64,000 nucleotides of DNA from Panulirus ornatus (taxonomy: Eukaryota; Arthropoda; Malacostraca; Decapoda; Palinuridae), in the NCBI RefSeq assembly GCF_036320965.1, contig NC_092236.1, forward strand, positions 14,765,518-14,829,517. Reading direction: 5' to 3'. A program made the translations under genes and the position numbers. Of this stretch, positions 38,031 through 50,869 are shown in pieces. The notes beneath the pieces are model-generated. The model was not told where the DNA came from. It saw only the letters and a list, made by a program, of their open reading frames with translations, and made no database searches. Each line of letters starts with the position of its first letter. The stretch's first letter is position 1.

Positions 38031-38945
38031 CAGAAACAGGGACATATACAAACACGAAAATCTCAACCCTAGCTAACTCCCTTCCCTCTCAAAATACACA
38101 AGAGAACTCTCCTCAGCCAACGCTTCCAGGCGATCAACAAATACCACATAAACCACTCAAGTCACAAACGAAAAAGCACATACTATCGGAAAAGCACCGA
38201 TACAACACCCGTGGTACTATAACCTCTTAATCGACACCCATTCACCCTCAATCTAACCACAACACATCTCCTTCCGATTACAGACATCCCAAATGGGTGC
38301 AAAAGACCAAATATCTAAACCAGGCCCATCTCTCCCGCAAGACATAAACTCAATACAAACAAATCTCGAATATCGCATCAAAATCTCTCTTCCACTCATT
38401 CCCATACAACAACCAACAACTCGCCTTCCAATAACGATCTTTAACTCTTCCGCCCCATCTCCTTTCGCCAAAACCACGCACTACGCCCAAAGCCGACACA
38501 AATCCGCCTCACGAGCAGACCTTCAAACAAAACTCGACCCACACTCGCAAAACGACAACAAAGAAAAGCAGCTCCCATATCCGACCACGCTCTCCTCAAC
38601 ACACACATTAAAAACGCCTCTCAAGGTGTTAACCCGTAAACAGCCCTCTAATCTGTCATACAACAATTCTCCAACTATCGAACCTAAAAGCGTAATTATA
38701 AACCCCCACTCCCATGAAAAAAAACCCCATGCGATCGAGTAATACAAACACCAAAAATATCAGTGGCCAACGCGAACAGATCGGTCGTACCGATGACATC
38801 CCGACTCAACCCCTAGCATAAAATATAAAACTCACACACACTCGCAACACCCACAGACCACACCACCTCATCATGCTCTCTCTCAGCCTACCGTACGCAC
38901 GAGAAAACCCCCAGTGAACATAACTCAACGCTAAATCTCTCTCTA
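38031..38945. other. A/C-rich, G-poor insert without counterpart in unit A
   Basis: About 0.9 kb present only in unit B, at the place of the clean CT array 31853-31938. The plus strand is rich in A and C and poor in G (21 G in the 240 bases 38341-38580). It carries a 149-codon frame (38293-38742, +) starting MGAKDQISKPG; no family recognised. It could be a real insertion or low-quality sequence from reading through a CT/GA array. Confidence 0.5.
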
Positions 38946-40892
38946 CCTCAATCTCTCTCTCTCTCTCTCCTCTCTCCCTTTTCCATCTTTTCACCACCTC
39001 AAAGTTTTGACTGGCTCTCGCTCTATATTTCAGATTGTCCCCATCTTGCAGTGCTTAATTTCCAACATTACCATAGGCATTCCTCTCTCTCTCTCTCCTC
39101 TTTTCTCTCTCCCTCTCTTCTCTTTCCCCTTTTCTCCTCTCTCTTCCCTCTCTCTCTCTCTCTCTCTCACTCTTCCTCCTCTCTCTCTCTCTCTCTCCCA
39201 TTCTTTCCGTTCCTGCATCCACATTTTTAAATGTGGTTTTTCACCTCATCCAGCTCCCCTCCTCTTCTTCCCTAATCCTCTTTAACCCACAATTTCTCCT
39301 CTTTAACCACTGCTCCCCACATCATCCCTCTTCCCCCGATTCATTCCGTCTCGCAAGTGAAAAAACAACTCTTCTCCCGCACTCTCAACTCGCCACCATC
39401 CTAAACAACGATCACACTCGTATATCTGACATTTTACTACCGAACTTTCGTCCTAATCTCCTCTCTCATTAATTTTATTTTTCCCCTTTTCTTTACCAAG
39501 TTTGATATCTGTTCCCTACACTGGAAACACATCAGATACCCGCCTTTCTGCAGACTACCGACTATCTATAAAATCAATCTCACTTTTTTATATCAGGGAC
39601 GACGTTTTCCGATATAAGAAAAATAGAGAAGTAAGGTAGATGAGGAGAAGGAAAGAGGAATAAATAAAAATAAGGAAGAAGGGAGCGAAAGAAGAGATGT
39701 AAAAGATTTTGTAGTTTAGTTTGTAAGCTTAAGTAAAAGAAAAAAAAAAAAAATGCGAATCTGTAGGGAGAGGGGCCAATGGTCATTGCATATTTTGCAT
39801 TTTTCTTTCCACTAATGAACTTTGATATTCCGACTCCGAAAGGAAGTTTATAATTGCCAAACCATCCCTCAAATGTTAAAAAAAAAAGAGAGAGAGAGAG
39901 AAGGCCTTAATTGAAAGTAAACTCTCAGTTTTCTTCACAGAAAATAAATGATTTTGGTAGAATTAAAAATAATCTATCGTCCTGGATTTCCCCCTTCTTA
40001 AATTATTTTCTGGAAATTGATAACGAAGATTTTTCCCGCTTTACAGACGATTGTAAAACATCTGAGTGTAGATCATGTTCATAAACCTATATGGAGTGCC
40101 AGTAAGTCTGAGTGTGATTTCTATCCATTTCAAATGTATCTTGATTCACACAAGATCTTCTCAAGTGCTGAAGTAAGATATTAGATTCCATTAAGGCCCA
40201 GAACAACCTCGCGATGAAGTGTTTCAATCTATCAGAATTCTGTTCACGCGAAGGGTTTGGGACACCGTTCGTGTGGGACGAAGGAAGAGGACGTCACTCA
40301 CGTTGAGTTTCTTTCTCTCTTCCTTCTCTCTAGTCTTCGTGAGATCTGCCTGACGGGACGTCCCTGTAATATCTTTCTCGTCTCGGAAGAACTCTTTAAA
40401 CACCCAATTCAGACTGTGGCCACGGGTTTGGCAAAAGTGCCAAGAAAGTTCCTCGGAAAGAAATGGGAAAATAGTTTCAAGACCTCTAAAACGTCATTCT
40501 TGAAGTGTTCAGCAAGAAAAACTACCAGGTAACCTATTGAAGCAAAATGTTAATTTGCATATCAAAAGGACGCAAATTGCCACAGAAAAGCGAGAGGACT
40601 CTGTGCCTACTTCGCGAGAATATGTTTACAGTTCTATATCTCTTTTTTTCTCGGGAATATAACCAGCGCATGAAGAGGTAGTAGGAGTCTCATTGCTACC
40701 GTGTGTTGTTGTAAGTCTTCACGTAACAAAGACAAGATATGGTAAGTGACTTAATCATTGTCTTGAATCTCCATGCGAACTTACACACGGATTCACACAT
40801 GTCTATTGGCGCAAATAGACATTCGTGAACATGTACATACATAAGCACATACTTGCAAATTATACTCATAGACACACATACACACAGGAATA

Positions 40893-40930
<38 letters not shown>

Positions 40931-41063
40931 AAATATACATAAACTCAAATGCTGTTGAGTTCCCGTTCCAACAAGTCTAGCATCCATACTCTTCCGGAAT
41001 ATTGAAATGTTTACCCCAGTCGCAATCGAACAGATCATTAGAGTATTTGATTAATTCAAACTA
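38946..41063. other. Anonymous body of unit B, right part
   Basis: Colinear with about 31925-33860 of unit A. Indels are dense to about 40200 and then become rare. A 120-bp stretch near 39616-39735 in the poly-A/AG region has no close counterpart in unit A. Confidence 0.55.
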
Positions 41064-41117
41064 ATATATATATATATATATAATATATATTATATATATA
41101 TATATTACAGAGGTATA

Positions 41118-42856
41118 TATTACAGAGGTATAAGTTTGTTGAGTATTCCTGGTAAATTATATGGAGGGGTATTGATTGAGAGGGTGAAGGCATGTACAGA
41201 GCATCAGATTGGGGAAGAGCAGTGCGGTTTCAGAAGTGGTAAAGGATGTGTGGATCAGGTGTTTGCTTTGAAGAATGTATGTGAGAAATACTTAGAAAAG
41301 CAAATGGATTTGTATGTAGCATTTATGGATCTGGAGAAGGCATATGATAGAGTTGATAGAGATGCTCTGTGGAAGGTATTAAGAATATATGGTGTGGGAG
41401 GCAAGTTGTTAGAAGCAGTGAAAAGTTTTTATCGAGGATGTAAGGCATGTGTACGTGTAGGAAGAGAGGAAAGTGATTGGTTCTCAGTGAATGTAGGTTT
41501 GCGGCAGGGGTGTGTGATGTCTCCATGGTTGTTTAATTTGTTATGGATGGGGTTGTTAGGGAGGTAAATGCAAGAGTCCTGGAAAGAGGGGCAAGTATGA
41601 AGTCTGTTGGGGATGAGAGAGCTTGGGAAGTGAGTCAGTTGTTGTTCGCTGATGATACAGCGCTGGTGGCTGATTCATGTGAGAAACTGCAGAAGCTGGT
41701 GACTGAGTTTGGTAAAGTGTGTGGAAGAAGAAAGTTAAGAGTAAATGTGAATAAGAGCAAGGTTATTAGGTACAGTAGGGTTGAGGGTCAAGTCAAATGG
41801 GAGGTAAGTTTGTATGGAGAAAAACTGAAGGAAATGAAGTGTTTTAGATTTTTGGCAGTGGATTTGGCAGCGGATGGAACCATGGAAGCGGAAGTGATAC
41901 ATAGGGTGGGGGAGGGGGGCGAAAATTCTGGGAGCCTTGAAGAATGTTTGGAAGTCGAGAACATCATCTCGGAAAGCAAAAATGGGTATGTTTGAAGGAA
42001 TAGTGGTTCCAACAATGTTGTGTGGCTGCGAGGCGTGGGCTATGGATAGAGTTGTGCGCAGGAGAGTGGATGTGCTGGAAATGAGATGTTTGAGGACAAT
42101 ATGTGGTGTGAGGTGGTTTGATCGAATAAGTAATGTAAGGGTGAGAGAGATGTGTAGAAATAAAAAGAGTGTGGTTGAGAGAGCAGAAGAGGGTGTTTTG
42201 AAATGGTTGGGTCACATGGAGAGAATGAGTGAGGAAAGATTGACCAAGAGGATATATGTGTCAGAGGTGGAGGGAACGAGGAGAAGTGGGAGACCAAATT
42301 GGAGGTGGAAAGATGGAATGAAAAAGATTTTGAGTGATCGGGGCCTGAACATCAGGAGGTTGAAAGGCGTGCAAGGAATAGAGTGAATTGGAACGATGTG
42401 GTATAGTGGGGTCGACGTGCTGTCAATGGATTGAACCAGGGCATGTGAAGCGTCTGGGGTAAACCATGGAAAGTTGTGTGGGGCCTGGATGTGGAAAGGG
42501 AGCTGTGGTTTCGGTGCATTATTACATGACAGCTAGAGACTGAGTGTGAACGAATGGGGCCTTTGTTGTCTTTTCCTAGCGCTACCTCGCAGACATGACG
42601 GGGAAGGGGGTTGTTATTCCATGTGTGGCGAGGTGGCGGTGGGAATAAATATAGGCAGACAGTACGAATTATGTACATGTGTATATATGTATATGTCTGT
42701 GTGTGTATATATATGTGTGCACTGAGATGTATAGGTATGTATATTTGCGTGTGTGGACGTGTATGTATATACATGTGTAAGTGGATGGGTTCGGCCATTC
42801 TTTCGTTTCCTTGCGCTACCTCGCTAACGTGGGAGACAGCGACAAAGCAAAATAAG

Positions 42857-42860
<4 letters not shown>
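41118..42860 (+). mobile_element. LN-5, LINE copy with long 3'UTR, mosaic
   Basis: The first 660 bp match LN-4. After about 41776 the sequence switches to a more diverged, long-UTR type resembling LN-1, including 'tttcggtgcattattacatg' (about 42508) and the second hairpin-core copy near 42577-42605. The terminal tail hairpin lies near 42813-42842, then (TA)n. Confidence 0.85.
41121..42448 (+). pseudogene. LINE RT and C-terminal domain, three frameshifts
   Basis: RT motifs A (FMDLEKAYD), B (GLRQG) and C (FADD) are all present. A 1-base deletion near 41541 (FNLFMDG becomes out of frame), a 1-base G insertion near 41917, and a further indel pair near 42350 break the frame. The end is of the CGA type, reading through to the TGA at 42446-42448 as in LN-1. 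The deletion at 41541 lies in the part otherwise identical to LN-4, so it may be a sequencing error. Confidence 0.85.

Positions 42861-42926
<66 letters not shown>
42861..42926. repeat. (TA)n microsatellite
   Basis: Perfect TA array between the LN-5 tail and HS-4. Confidence 0.95.
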
Positions 42927-42928
<2 letters not shown>

Positions 42929-43168
42929 CCCTGGGGATAGGGGAGAAAGAATACTTCCCACGTATTCCCTGCGTGTCGTAGAAGGCGACTAAAAGGGGAG
43001 GGAGCGGGTGACTGGAAATCCTCCCCTCTCGTTTTTTTTTTTAATTTTCCAAAAGAAGGAACAGAGAAGGGGGCCAGGTGAGGATATTCCCTCTAAGGCC
43101 CAGTCCTCTGTTCATAGCGCTACCTCGCTAATGCGGGAAATGGCGAATAGTACGAAAGAAAAAAAAAA
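42927..43168 (+). mobile_element. HS-4, hairpin SINE-like element
   Basis: Full-length plus-strand copy starting 'tatccctggggatagggg' and ending 'gaatagtacgaaag' plus an A-run. It has (TA)n at both ends and lies in line with LN-5. Hairpin arms as in HS-3 are kept; the inner stem has one change. Confidence 0.88.

Positions 43169-43240
<72 letters not shown>
43169..43240. repeat. (TA)n microsatellite
   Basis: Perfect TA array after the HS-4 A-tail. Confidence 0.95.
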
Positions 43241-43242
<2 letters not shown>

Positions 43243-43840
43243 TTAATCTGGGAACATTTTTCTCACTATATTATCAAGTTGCAGACAGACACAGAGAAAC
43301 GTTTGAGGACAAAGAGGCGAAAAATCCTCCATCATAAGGGAATTCTCGAGCGGAGATTCCCTTTGAAGAATTGCATGAACAAAGCAGAACAGACTAACTT
43401 CAAAAAGACGAGGAGGCATTTTGTAGCCGTTTCAAAACTGGCTATCCTCCTTTTTTTTCTTTTTTTGTTAAAGGTCATTCATGCAGGGCATCATGAAATC
43501 TGAGGTATAGCCAACCGTTGCGACACGCATGATATATCATGCAGACCATTTGAAATACACCCGAGGGTGTCTTCCATCGAATACCCTTCGTTACAATACT
43601 GTGTCTCTATCACTCTCCCCCCGTGCCCCATGTCGAGCAGCGGTGCTGGAGCTTTGGAAATTTGAGATCTTGATGAAGCACTGACCCGTTCATGCCTTTA
43701 AAGGAGAACGACGGGATCGGTAAAGGGACATAGAAGAGGAGGTGATAGCTCGTCCTCTTTGCAGTAACATCTTCAGGAACTTTCTCACTCAGGCGCGTGT
43801 GAGGAACGGATCAGAAAACGATGCCTGTTTGATCCAATGC
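43241..43840. other. Anonymous stretch
   Basis: No gene recognised. Confidence 0.4.
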
Positions 43841-43976
43841 GAACGATGGTACGACCCTTTGATTAAGCACGATGGTAGGACTCGTGTATATAATGCTTTG
43901 ACCCTTAACCCACACCCTTTTAAAGCCACGCCATCGTGCCCAGGAGTCACACAAGTGTCGTACCGTCGTGCTCAAT
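43841..43976. repeat. Four copies of a 'gcacgatggtacgac' motif, two direct and two inverted
   Basis: Plus-strand copies near 43841-43855 and 43867-43881; minus-strand copies near 43929-43940 (partial) and 43957-43973. The order ++-- makes nested inverted repeats centred near 43905. Confidence 0.7.
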
Positions 43977-44183
43977 GGCTGAATGCCTTTGCTGATGGCC
44001 GGTTGCACTTTACCGATCTTTATGGCCTCGCTGGCACGGGCTGTATAAACAACCCTGACTGACCAGACCCAATTTCAAGATGTCGCCCTCCATGCCGGAA
44101 GCATTTGATGCCCATTTGTTGAGAGCCTTGTACCACATACCTTACTGCAAACTAACTCATCTGAATAAACTAGCATATCCCTG

Positions 44184-44184
<1 letters not shown>

Positions 44185-44262
<78 letters not shown>
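44185..44262. repeat. (TA)n microsatellite
   Basis: Perfect TA array of about 78 bp. Confidence 0.95.
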
Positions 44263-44266
<4 letters not shown>

Positions 44267-44346
44267 AGATTTAATGTGTTTGATAGCGTGGTATACATCA
44301 GATAAGGTAAGGTCAGTAAAAATCTGAGAGTTACATGTTTATTACC

Positions 44347-44381
44347 GTTTCCAAGGATACGACAACGGTTGCCATGGAGAC
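44347..44381 (+). promoter_or_regulatory. Pair of RFX X-box-like motifs
   Basis: GTTTCCAAGGATAC (44347-44360) and GTTGCCATGGAGAC (44368-44381) both resemble the RFX X-box GTTNCCATGGNAAC. They start 21 bp apart, two helical turns, on the same face of the DNA. The function is inference; no gene is visible nearby. Confidence 0.3.
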
Positions 44382-45034
44382 ATGTATTGGTAATTTATTG
44401 GTTATAAGTTTGAAAGAATATTTGTTTCTCTTTAAGAATACCTGTTGCAGCCTGTGAATATTTCTTTTTTGTGGAAACATATATCATGTATATATGATAG
44501 TCGAGGTGTGGTAGTAATTTCCCTATCAAACCCTATTTGTCCATCATAAATGAGAAGGCGATGGCTGATCGCATCTTCTTTTCCTTTTTTTGCCACACCA
44601 CCTTTAAAAACTGTAATATTTACAATGCTCATATTAAGGGGTAATCTTAAAACTAATTTCCTTCACATAAAACCATCGGCAAGATGTAAATGATCGTCAC
44701 CTGCATCTCTTAAATGCTTCAACCCGAAAAAATGATTTTTCTGAAAATGCTTTGAAATATGATTCTCACACAAGTCCAGTCAGATTCCGAAAGACAACAG
44801 CCCTGCACTGGATACACGACTTTGACATTCTATCCAGCAGAAGTGATTTTTCCTTCTTTACTTCATTCTGACACATGATTTCTGACAGAAGTTTGGCCAG
44901 GAGCGTCATGCTATCTGATGATATGTTTTGGGTCACTATTGCATTTGATCTCTCCGAAATACTGAATAATTATGAAATCAAACTTGGTTACCTTTCACGT
45001 AATATATCCGTTACCATCACTGACTTATATTAAA

Positions 45035-45071
<37 letters not shown>

Positions 45072-45686
45072 CACAGAATGAAAGGAAACACTGTACAAGT
45101 TTAGGATTTAACAATACGAGCCATAAAGGAATCTAGCTGTGACAATTATAAAAAAATGGCCATTGCTGTTTGATGTCAACGTGTTATCTAAAGGTCGCTC
45201 GGCGAATAAGCTAAAATCTGCACTGTTCTGTAATTGCAGTGTGATTTTGATTTTCTTTCTTGTTTTTTTGCAAATGAAGCTCTGACCTGGAAAAAAATGA
45301 TATGACATTTCTCTCTCTTTTTAGCAATAATAATCGATTTGACATAGTCTCGCTTTATTTGAAAGATTAAACCGATTTGATCCCTATCTTGTATGATAAT
45401 TCTTGGCCATAAATCTTTTCTCGTTTATATTTTTTTTCGCCTTTAAGATGTAGAGAAAGAGGTGTCCTCCCACCTTAGGCGTCTAGCCCATGCATACCGT
45501 AGTACCTCTCCAATACTGCTTGACGTATGGTCATATAACTTCATATGCAGATATGCATTGGTGAGCGCTTCAGCATCCCACGAACAGTGCGCTTTCTTTG
45601 CTTACATTTCAGGCCTCATTGGGGAACTGCGTAATCGAAACCACGGCGGTTGAAGAAATGAAAAAGAAGGTTTATGAAAAAGACAT
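44382..45686. other. Anonymous AT-rich stretch
   Basis: A short (TA)n near 45039-45068. No gene recognised. Confidence 0.4.
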
Positions 45687-46271
<585 letters not shown>

Positions 46272-46990
46272 TTAAATGAGTGTCAGTGTAAGGAGGGGGA
46301 CGAAAGTGAGTTCATGAATATAGAATATATTCATCCTCGTAGAAGTGAACAGGGTTAGAGTTGAAGAAAGAAGATCGTATGTGAGTAGAAGAAAGAGTGT
46401 AGACGACAGGACAGAACCCTGGGGTACACCATTGTGGACATCGTACGTGAGATAAGTCGCTTCATCAACGACCACTGCAAAGAAGCGACTGTCAGAACAT
46501 CATTGCGTAGAGACCACGGAAAGAGAAAAGCAGAGACATTAAGAATGCATCACTAGTGCCATATTTTGCCAATTGCTTTAGACATGTCGTTGGTTAGTGC
46601 AAAAGATTTACCAGAGTCGCTAAGAGAAGAGCCTCAGAGGTGACTCACATAAGAGGGTGTCGCCAACAGACCTCGCTCCGCAGGGGAGGTAACTGATATG
46701 AATGAAGAGAACGAGATCGAAAGGGCTTTAAGAAAGCGATCATCTCGCAGAGTTTCCAAGACTTTGCGAACAGTAGGAGTGAGAGCGATGGGGCGGTGGC
46801 GATAGTTAGTTGGGTAAGAGCGGTCGCCTTTCTTGGGGATGGGATTGGACGGAGGCAAGCTTCAAAGATGAAGGAAATGTTAAGAGTCGTATAGAATGAA
46901 ACGGTATAGTCGAGTAAGGATCGGAGACATACACCTTCAAGGCACGAGAAGATGTGCTCTCTACCCCACATGATTATATGGATTGTCTCA
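46272..46990 (-). pseudogene. Decayed Jockey/I-like LINE reverse transcriptase
   Basis: On the minus strand, segments in RT order are recognisable across several frames. A degraded stretch at about 46990-46870 is followed by PIPKKGDRS and YRPIALTPTVRKVLE (about 46855-46750, RT fingers). Then come a YVSHLWGSSL-like segment, ALTNDMSKAI (about 46580, motif A, where the first Asp aligns as Asp after Asn), and YDVHNGVPQGSVLS with LFLLL (about 46440-46390, motif B). Multiple frameshifts and stops separate them. The FADD box is not preserved. It differs from the LN and RTE-like copies, so at least three LINE lineages have contributed to the window. Confidence 0.7.
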
Positions 46991-47432
46991 GAAAGAAACA
47001 CATTGTTTAAAGAAAAGGAAATAAAACAGCTTTATTGTTTTTCTTCCAAAAATCATATCCCAGAATTTTTAAAAACTGATTAGTGAAGAAAAAGGAATAA
47101 CCAGAGCGTGAATATGTACGGCGGAATTTTCTGATCGATGGCCATCAGTGATCATTTCCCTCTCTCTCTCTCTCTCTTATAATATATGCCAGGCAATAAT
47201 TGTATACACCAGGCTGTCGTGATATATCTTATCACTCGGTTGTGATATCCATCAGGAAGCTGGTAATATGTACGACGCAGTAGTACCAATAACGTGTAGT
47301 AGCAGTGTATTTCACCTAGCAGTAATACATGCCACCCAATAAGTGACTCCCGCCCATATAGTGGCAATATATATACTTCGCAGAGGTTGTATGTCCACCA
47401 CCAATCGTAACGTATAGTGTGTAGCGCAGTAG

Positions 47433-47435
<3 letters not shown>
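46991..47435. other. Anonymous stretch with degenerate CAGTAGTA words
   Basis: Degenerate repeats containing 'cagtagta' and 'gcagtaatac' at 47277-47440 lead into (TA)n. A related 'gggcagtagtgacataa' occurs beyond LN-6 at 48682. Confidence 0.45.
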
Positions 47436-47522
<87 letters not shown>

Positions 47523-47529
47523 TTATATA
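47436..47529. repeat. (TA)n microsatellite
   Basis: TA array of about 77 bp plus interrupted AT sequence to 47529. Confidence 0.95.
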
Positions 47530-47591
47530 TATATACTGCACACGGGAAAATGTACAGCATACTATCAGTACATTACATGCACAAGTGATCT
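47530..47591 (+). repeat. Diverged direct repeat, left of LN-6
   Basis: Shares 'ggaaaatgtaca', 'cagtacatt' and 'aagtgatc' in order with 48720-48772 beyond LN-6. Confidence 0.6.
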
Positions 47592-48614
47592 TTTGGAAAG
47601 AGGGGCAAGTATGAAGTCTGTTGGGGATGAGAGAGCTTGGGAAGTGAGTCAGTTGTTGTTCGCTGATGATACAGCGCTGGTGGCTGATTCATGTGAGAAA
47701 CTGCAGAAGCTGGTGACTGAGTTTGGTAAAGTGTGTGAAAGAAGAAAGTTAAGAGTAAATGTGAATAAGAGCAAGGTTATTAGGTACAGTAGGATTGAGG
47801 GTCAAGTCAATTGGGAGGTAAGTTTGAATGGAGAAAAACTGGAGGAAGTAAAGTGTTTTAGATATCTGGGAGTGGATCTGGCAGCGGATGGAACCATGGA
47901 AGCGGAAGTGAATCATAGGGTGGGGGAGGGGGCGAAAATACTGGGAGCCTTGAAGAATGTGTGGAAGTCGAGAACATTATCTCGGAAAGCAAAAATGGGT
48001 ATGTTTGAAGGAATAGTGGTTCCAACAATGTTGTATGGTTGCGAGGCGTGGGCTATGGATAGAGTTGTGCGCAGGAGGATGGATGTGCTGGAAATGAGAT
48101 GTTTGAGGACAATGTGTGGTGTGAGGTGGTTTGATCGAGTAAGTAACGTAAGGGTAAGAGAGATGTGTGGAAATAAAAAGAGCGTGGTTGAGAGAGCAGA
48201 AGAGGGTGTTTTGAAATGGTTTGGGCACATGGAGAGAATGAGTGAGGAAAGATTGACCAAGAGGATATATGTGTCGGAGGTGGAGGGAACGAGAAGTGGG
48301 AGACCAAATTGGAGGTGGAAAGATGGAGTGAAAAAGATTTTGTGTGATCGGGGCCTGAACATGCATGAGGGTGAAAGGAGGGCAAGGAATAGAGTGAATT
48401 GGATCGATGTGGTATACCGGGGTTGACGTGCTGTCAGTGGATTGAATCAGGGCATGTGAAGCGTCTGGGGTAAACCATGGAAAGCTGTGTAGGTATGTAT
48501 ATTTGCGTGTGTGGACGTATGTATATACATGTGTATGGGGGTGGGTTGGGCCATTTCTTTCGTGTGTTTCCTTGCGCTACCTCGCAAACGCGGGAGACAG
48601 CGGCAAAAAAAAAA

Positions 48615-48617
<3 letters not shown>
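47592..48617 (+). mobile_element. LN-6, 5'-truncated LINE, short-UTR subfamily
   Basis: Starts at the equivalent of LN-4 residue 149 and ends with the tail hairpin (about 48576-48603), A-run and (TA)n. It is flanked by diverged direct repeats, suggesting insertion into an existing tandem repeat. Few differences from LN-4 indicate a young copy. Confidence 0.9.
47593..48426 (+). CDS. LINE RT fragment (motif C) and C-terminal domain, open
   Basis: Open over 277 codons with no stop or frameshift. Residues 22-30 read LLFADDTAL, the RT motif C with both catalytic Asp residues; motifs A and B are lost by truncation. The post-RT region is complete, with YGCEAW, FGHMERM and a GRPNWRWKDG block, and ends at YRG-TGA. 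Relative to LN-4 it lacks two residues of the RRRGRP stretch (reads TRSGRP, as LN-1 does). As a fragment without a start codon or promoter it is unlikely to be expressed as a functional protein. Confidence 0.85.
   Translation: MERGASMKSVGDERAWEVSQLLFADDTALVADSCEKLQKLVTEFGKVCERRKLRVNVNKSKVIRYSRIEGQVNWEVSLNGEKLEEVKCFRYLGVDLAADGTMEAEVNHRVGEGAKILGALKNVWKSRTLSRKAKMGMFEGIVVPTMLYGCEAWAMDRVVRRRMDVLEMRCLRTMCGVRWFDRVSNVRVREMCGNKKSVVERAEEGVLKWFGHMERMSEERLTKRIYVSEVEGTRSGRPNWRWKDGVKKILCDRGLNMHEGERRARNRVNWIDVVYRG

Positions 48618-48677
<60 letters not shown>
48618..48677. repeat. (TA)n microsatellite
   Basis: TA array with one C interruption after the LN-6 A-run. Confidence 0.95.
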
Positions 48678-48679
<2 letters not shown>

Positions 48680-48681
48680 TT

Positions 48682-48772
48682 GGGCAGTAGTGACATAAGA
48701 TATGGGAATATATAATGCATAGGGTAAAATATACAACGTAAAACCAGTACATTGTATGTAGAAATGATCATT
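48682..48772 (+). repeat. Diverged direct repeat, right of LN-6
   Basis: Partner of 47530-47591. It also contains 'cagtagtgacataa', resembling words upstream of 47435. Confidence 0.6.
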
Positions 48773-48844
48773 ATATATGTAATCATTATCATAAGATTAC
48801 TGAGGGTGTTGTAAACTATTGGCTATGAGTATGTTGAGTAGATG

Positions 48845-49180
<336 letters not shown>

Positions 49181-49257
<77 letters not shown>
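49181..49257. repeat. (TA)n microsatellite
   Basis: Perfect TA array at the 5' end of HS-5. Confidence 0.95.

Positions 49258-50865
<1,608 letters not shown>

Positions 50866-50869
<4 letters not shown>

Larger units (their letters stand above)
34641..41776. repeat. Segmental duplication unit B
   Basis: About 7.1 kb colinear with unit A plus the end of LN-4. It differs by dense 1-3 bp indels and altered homopolymers between about 35225 and 40200, far fewer differences from 40200 to 41776, and a 0.9-kb insert at 38031-38945. Close identity with LN-4 ends near 41776, inside LN-5. The error-like pattern suggests an unpolished or misassembled segment. Confidence 0.85.
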
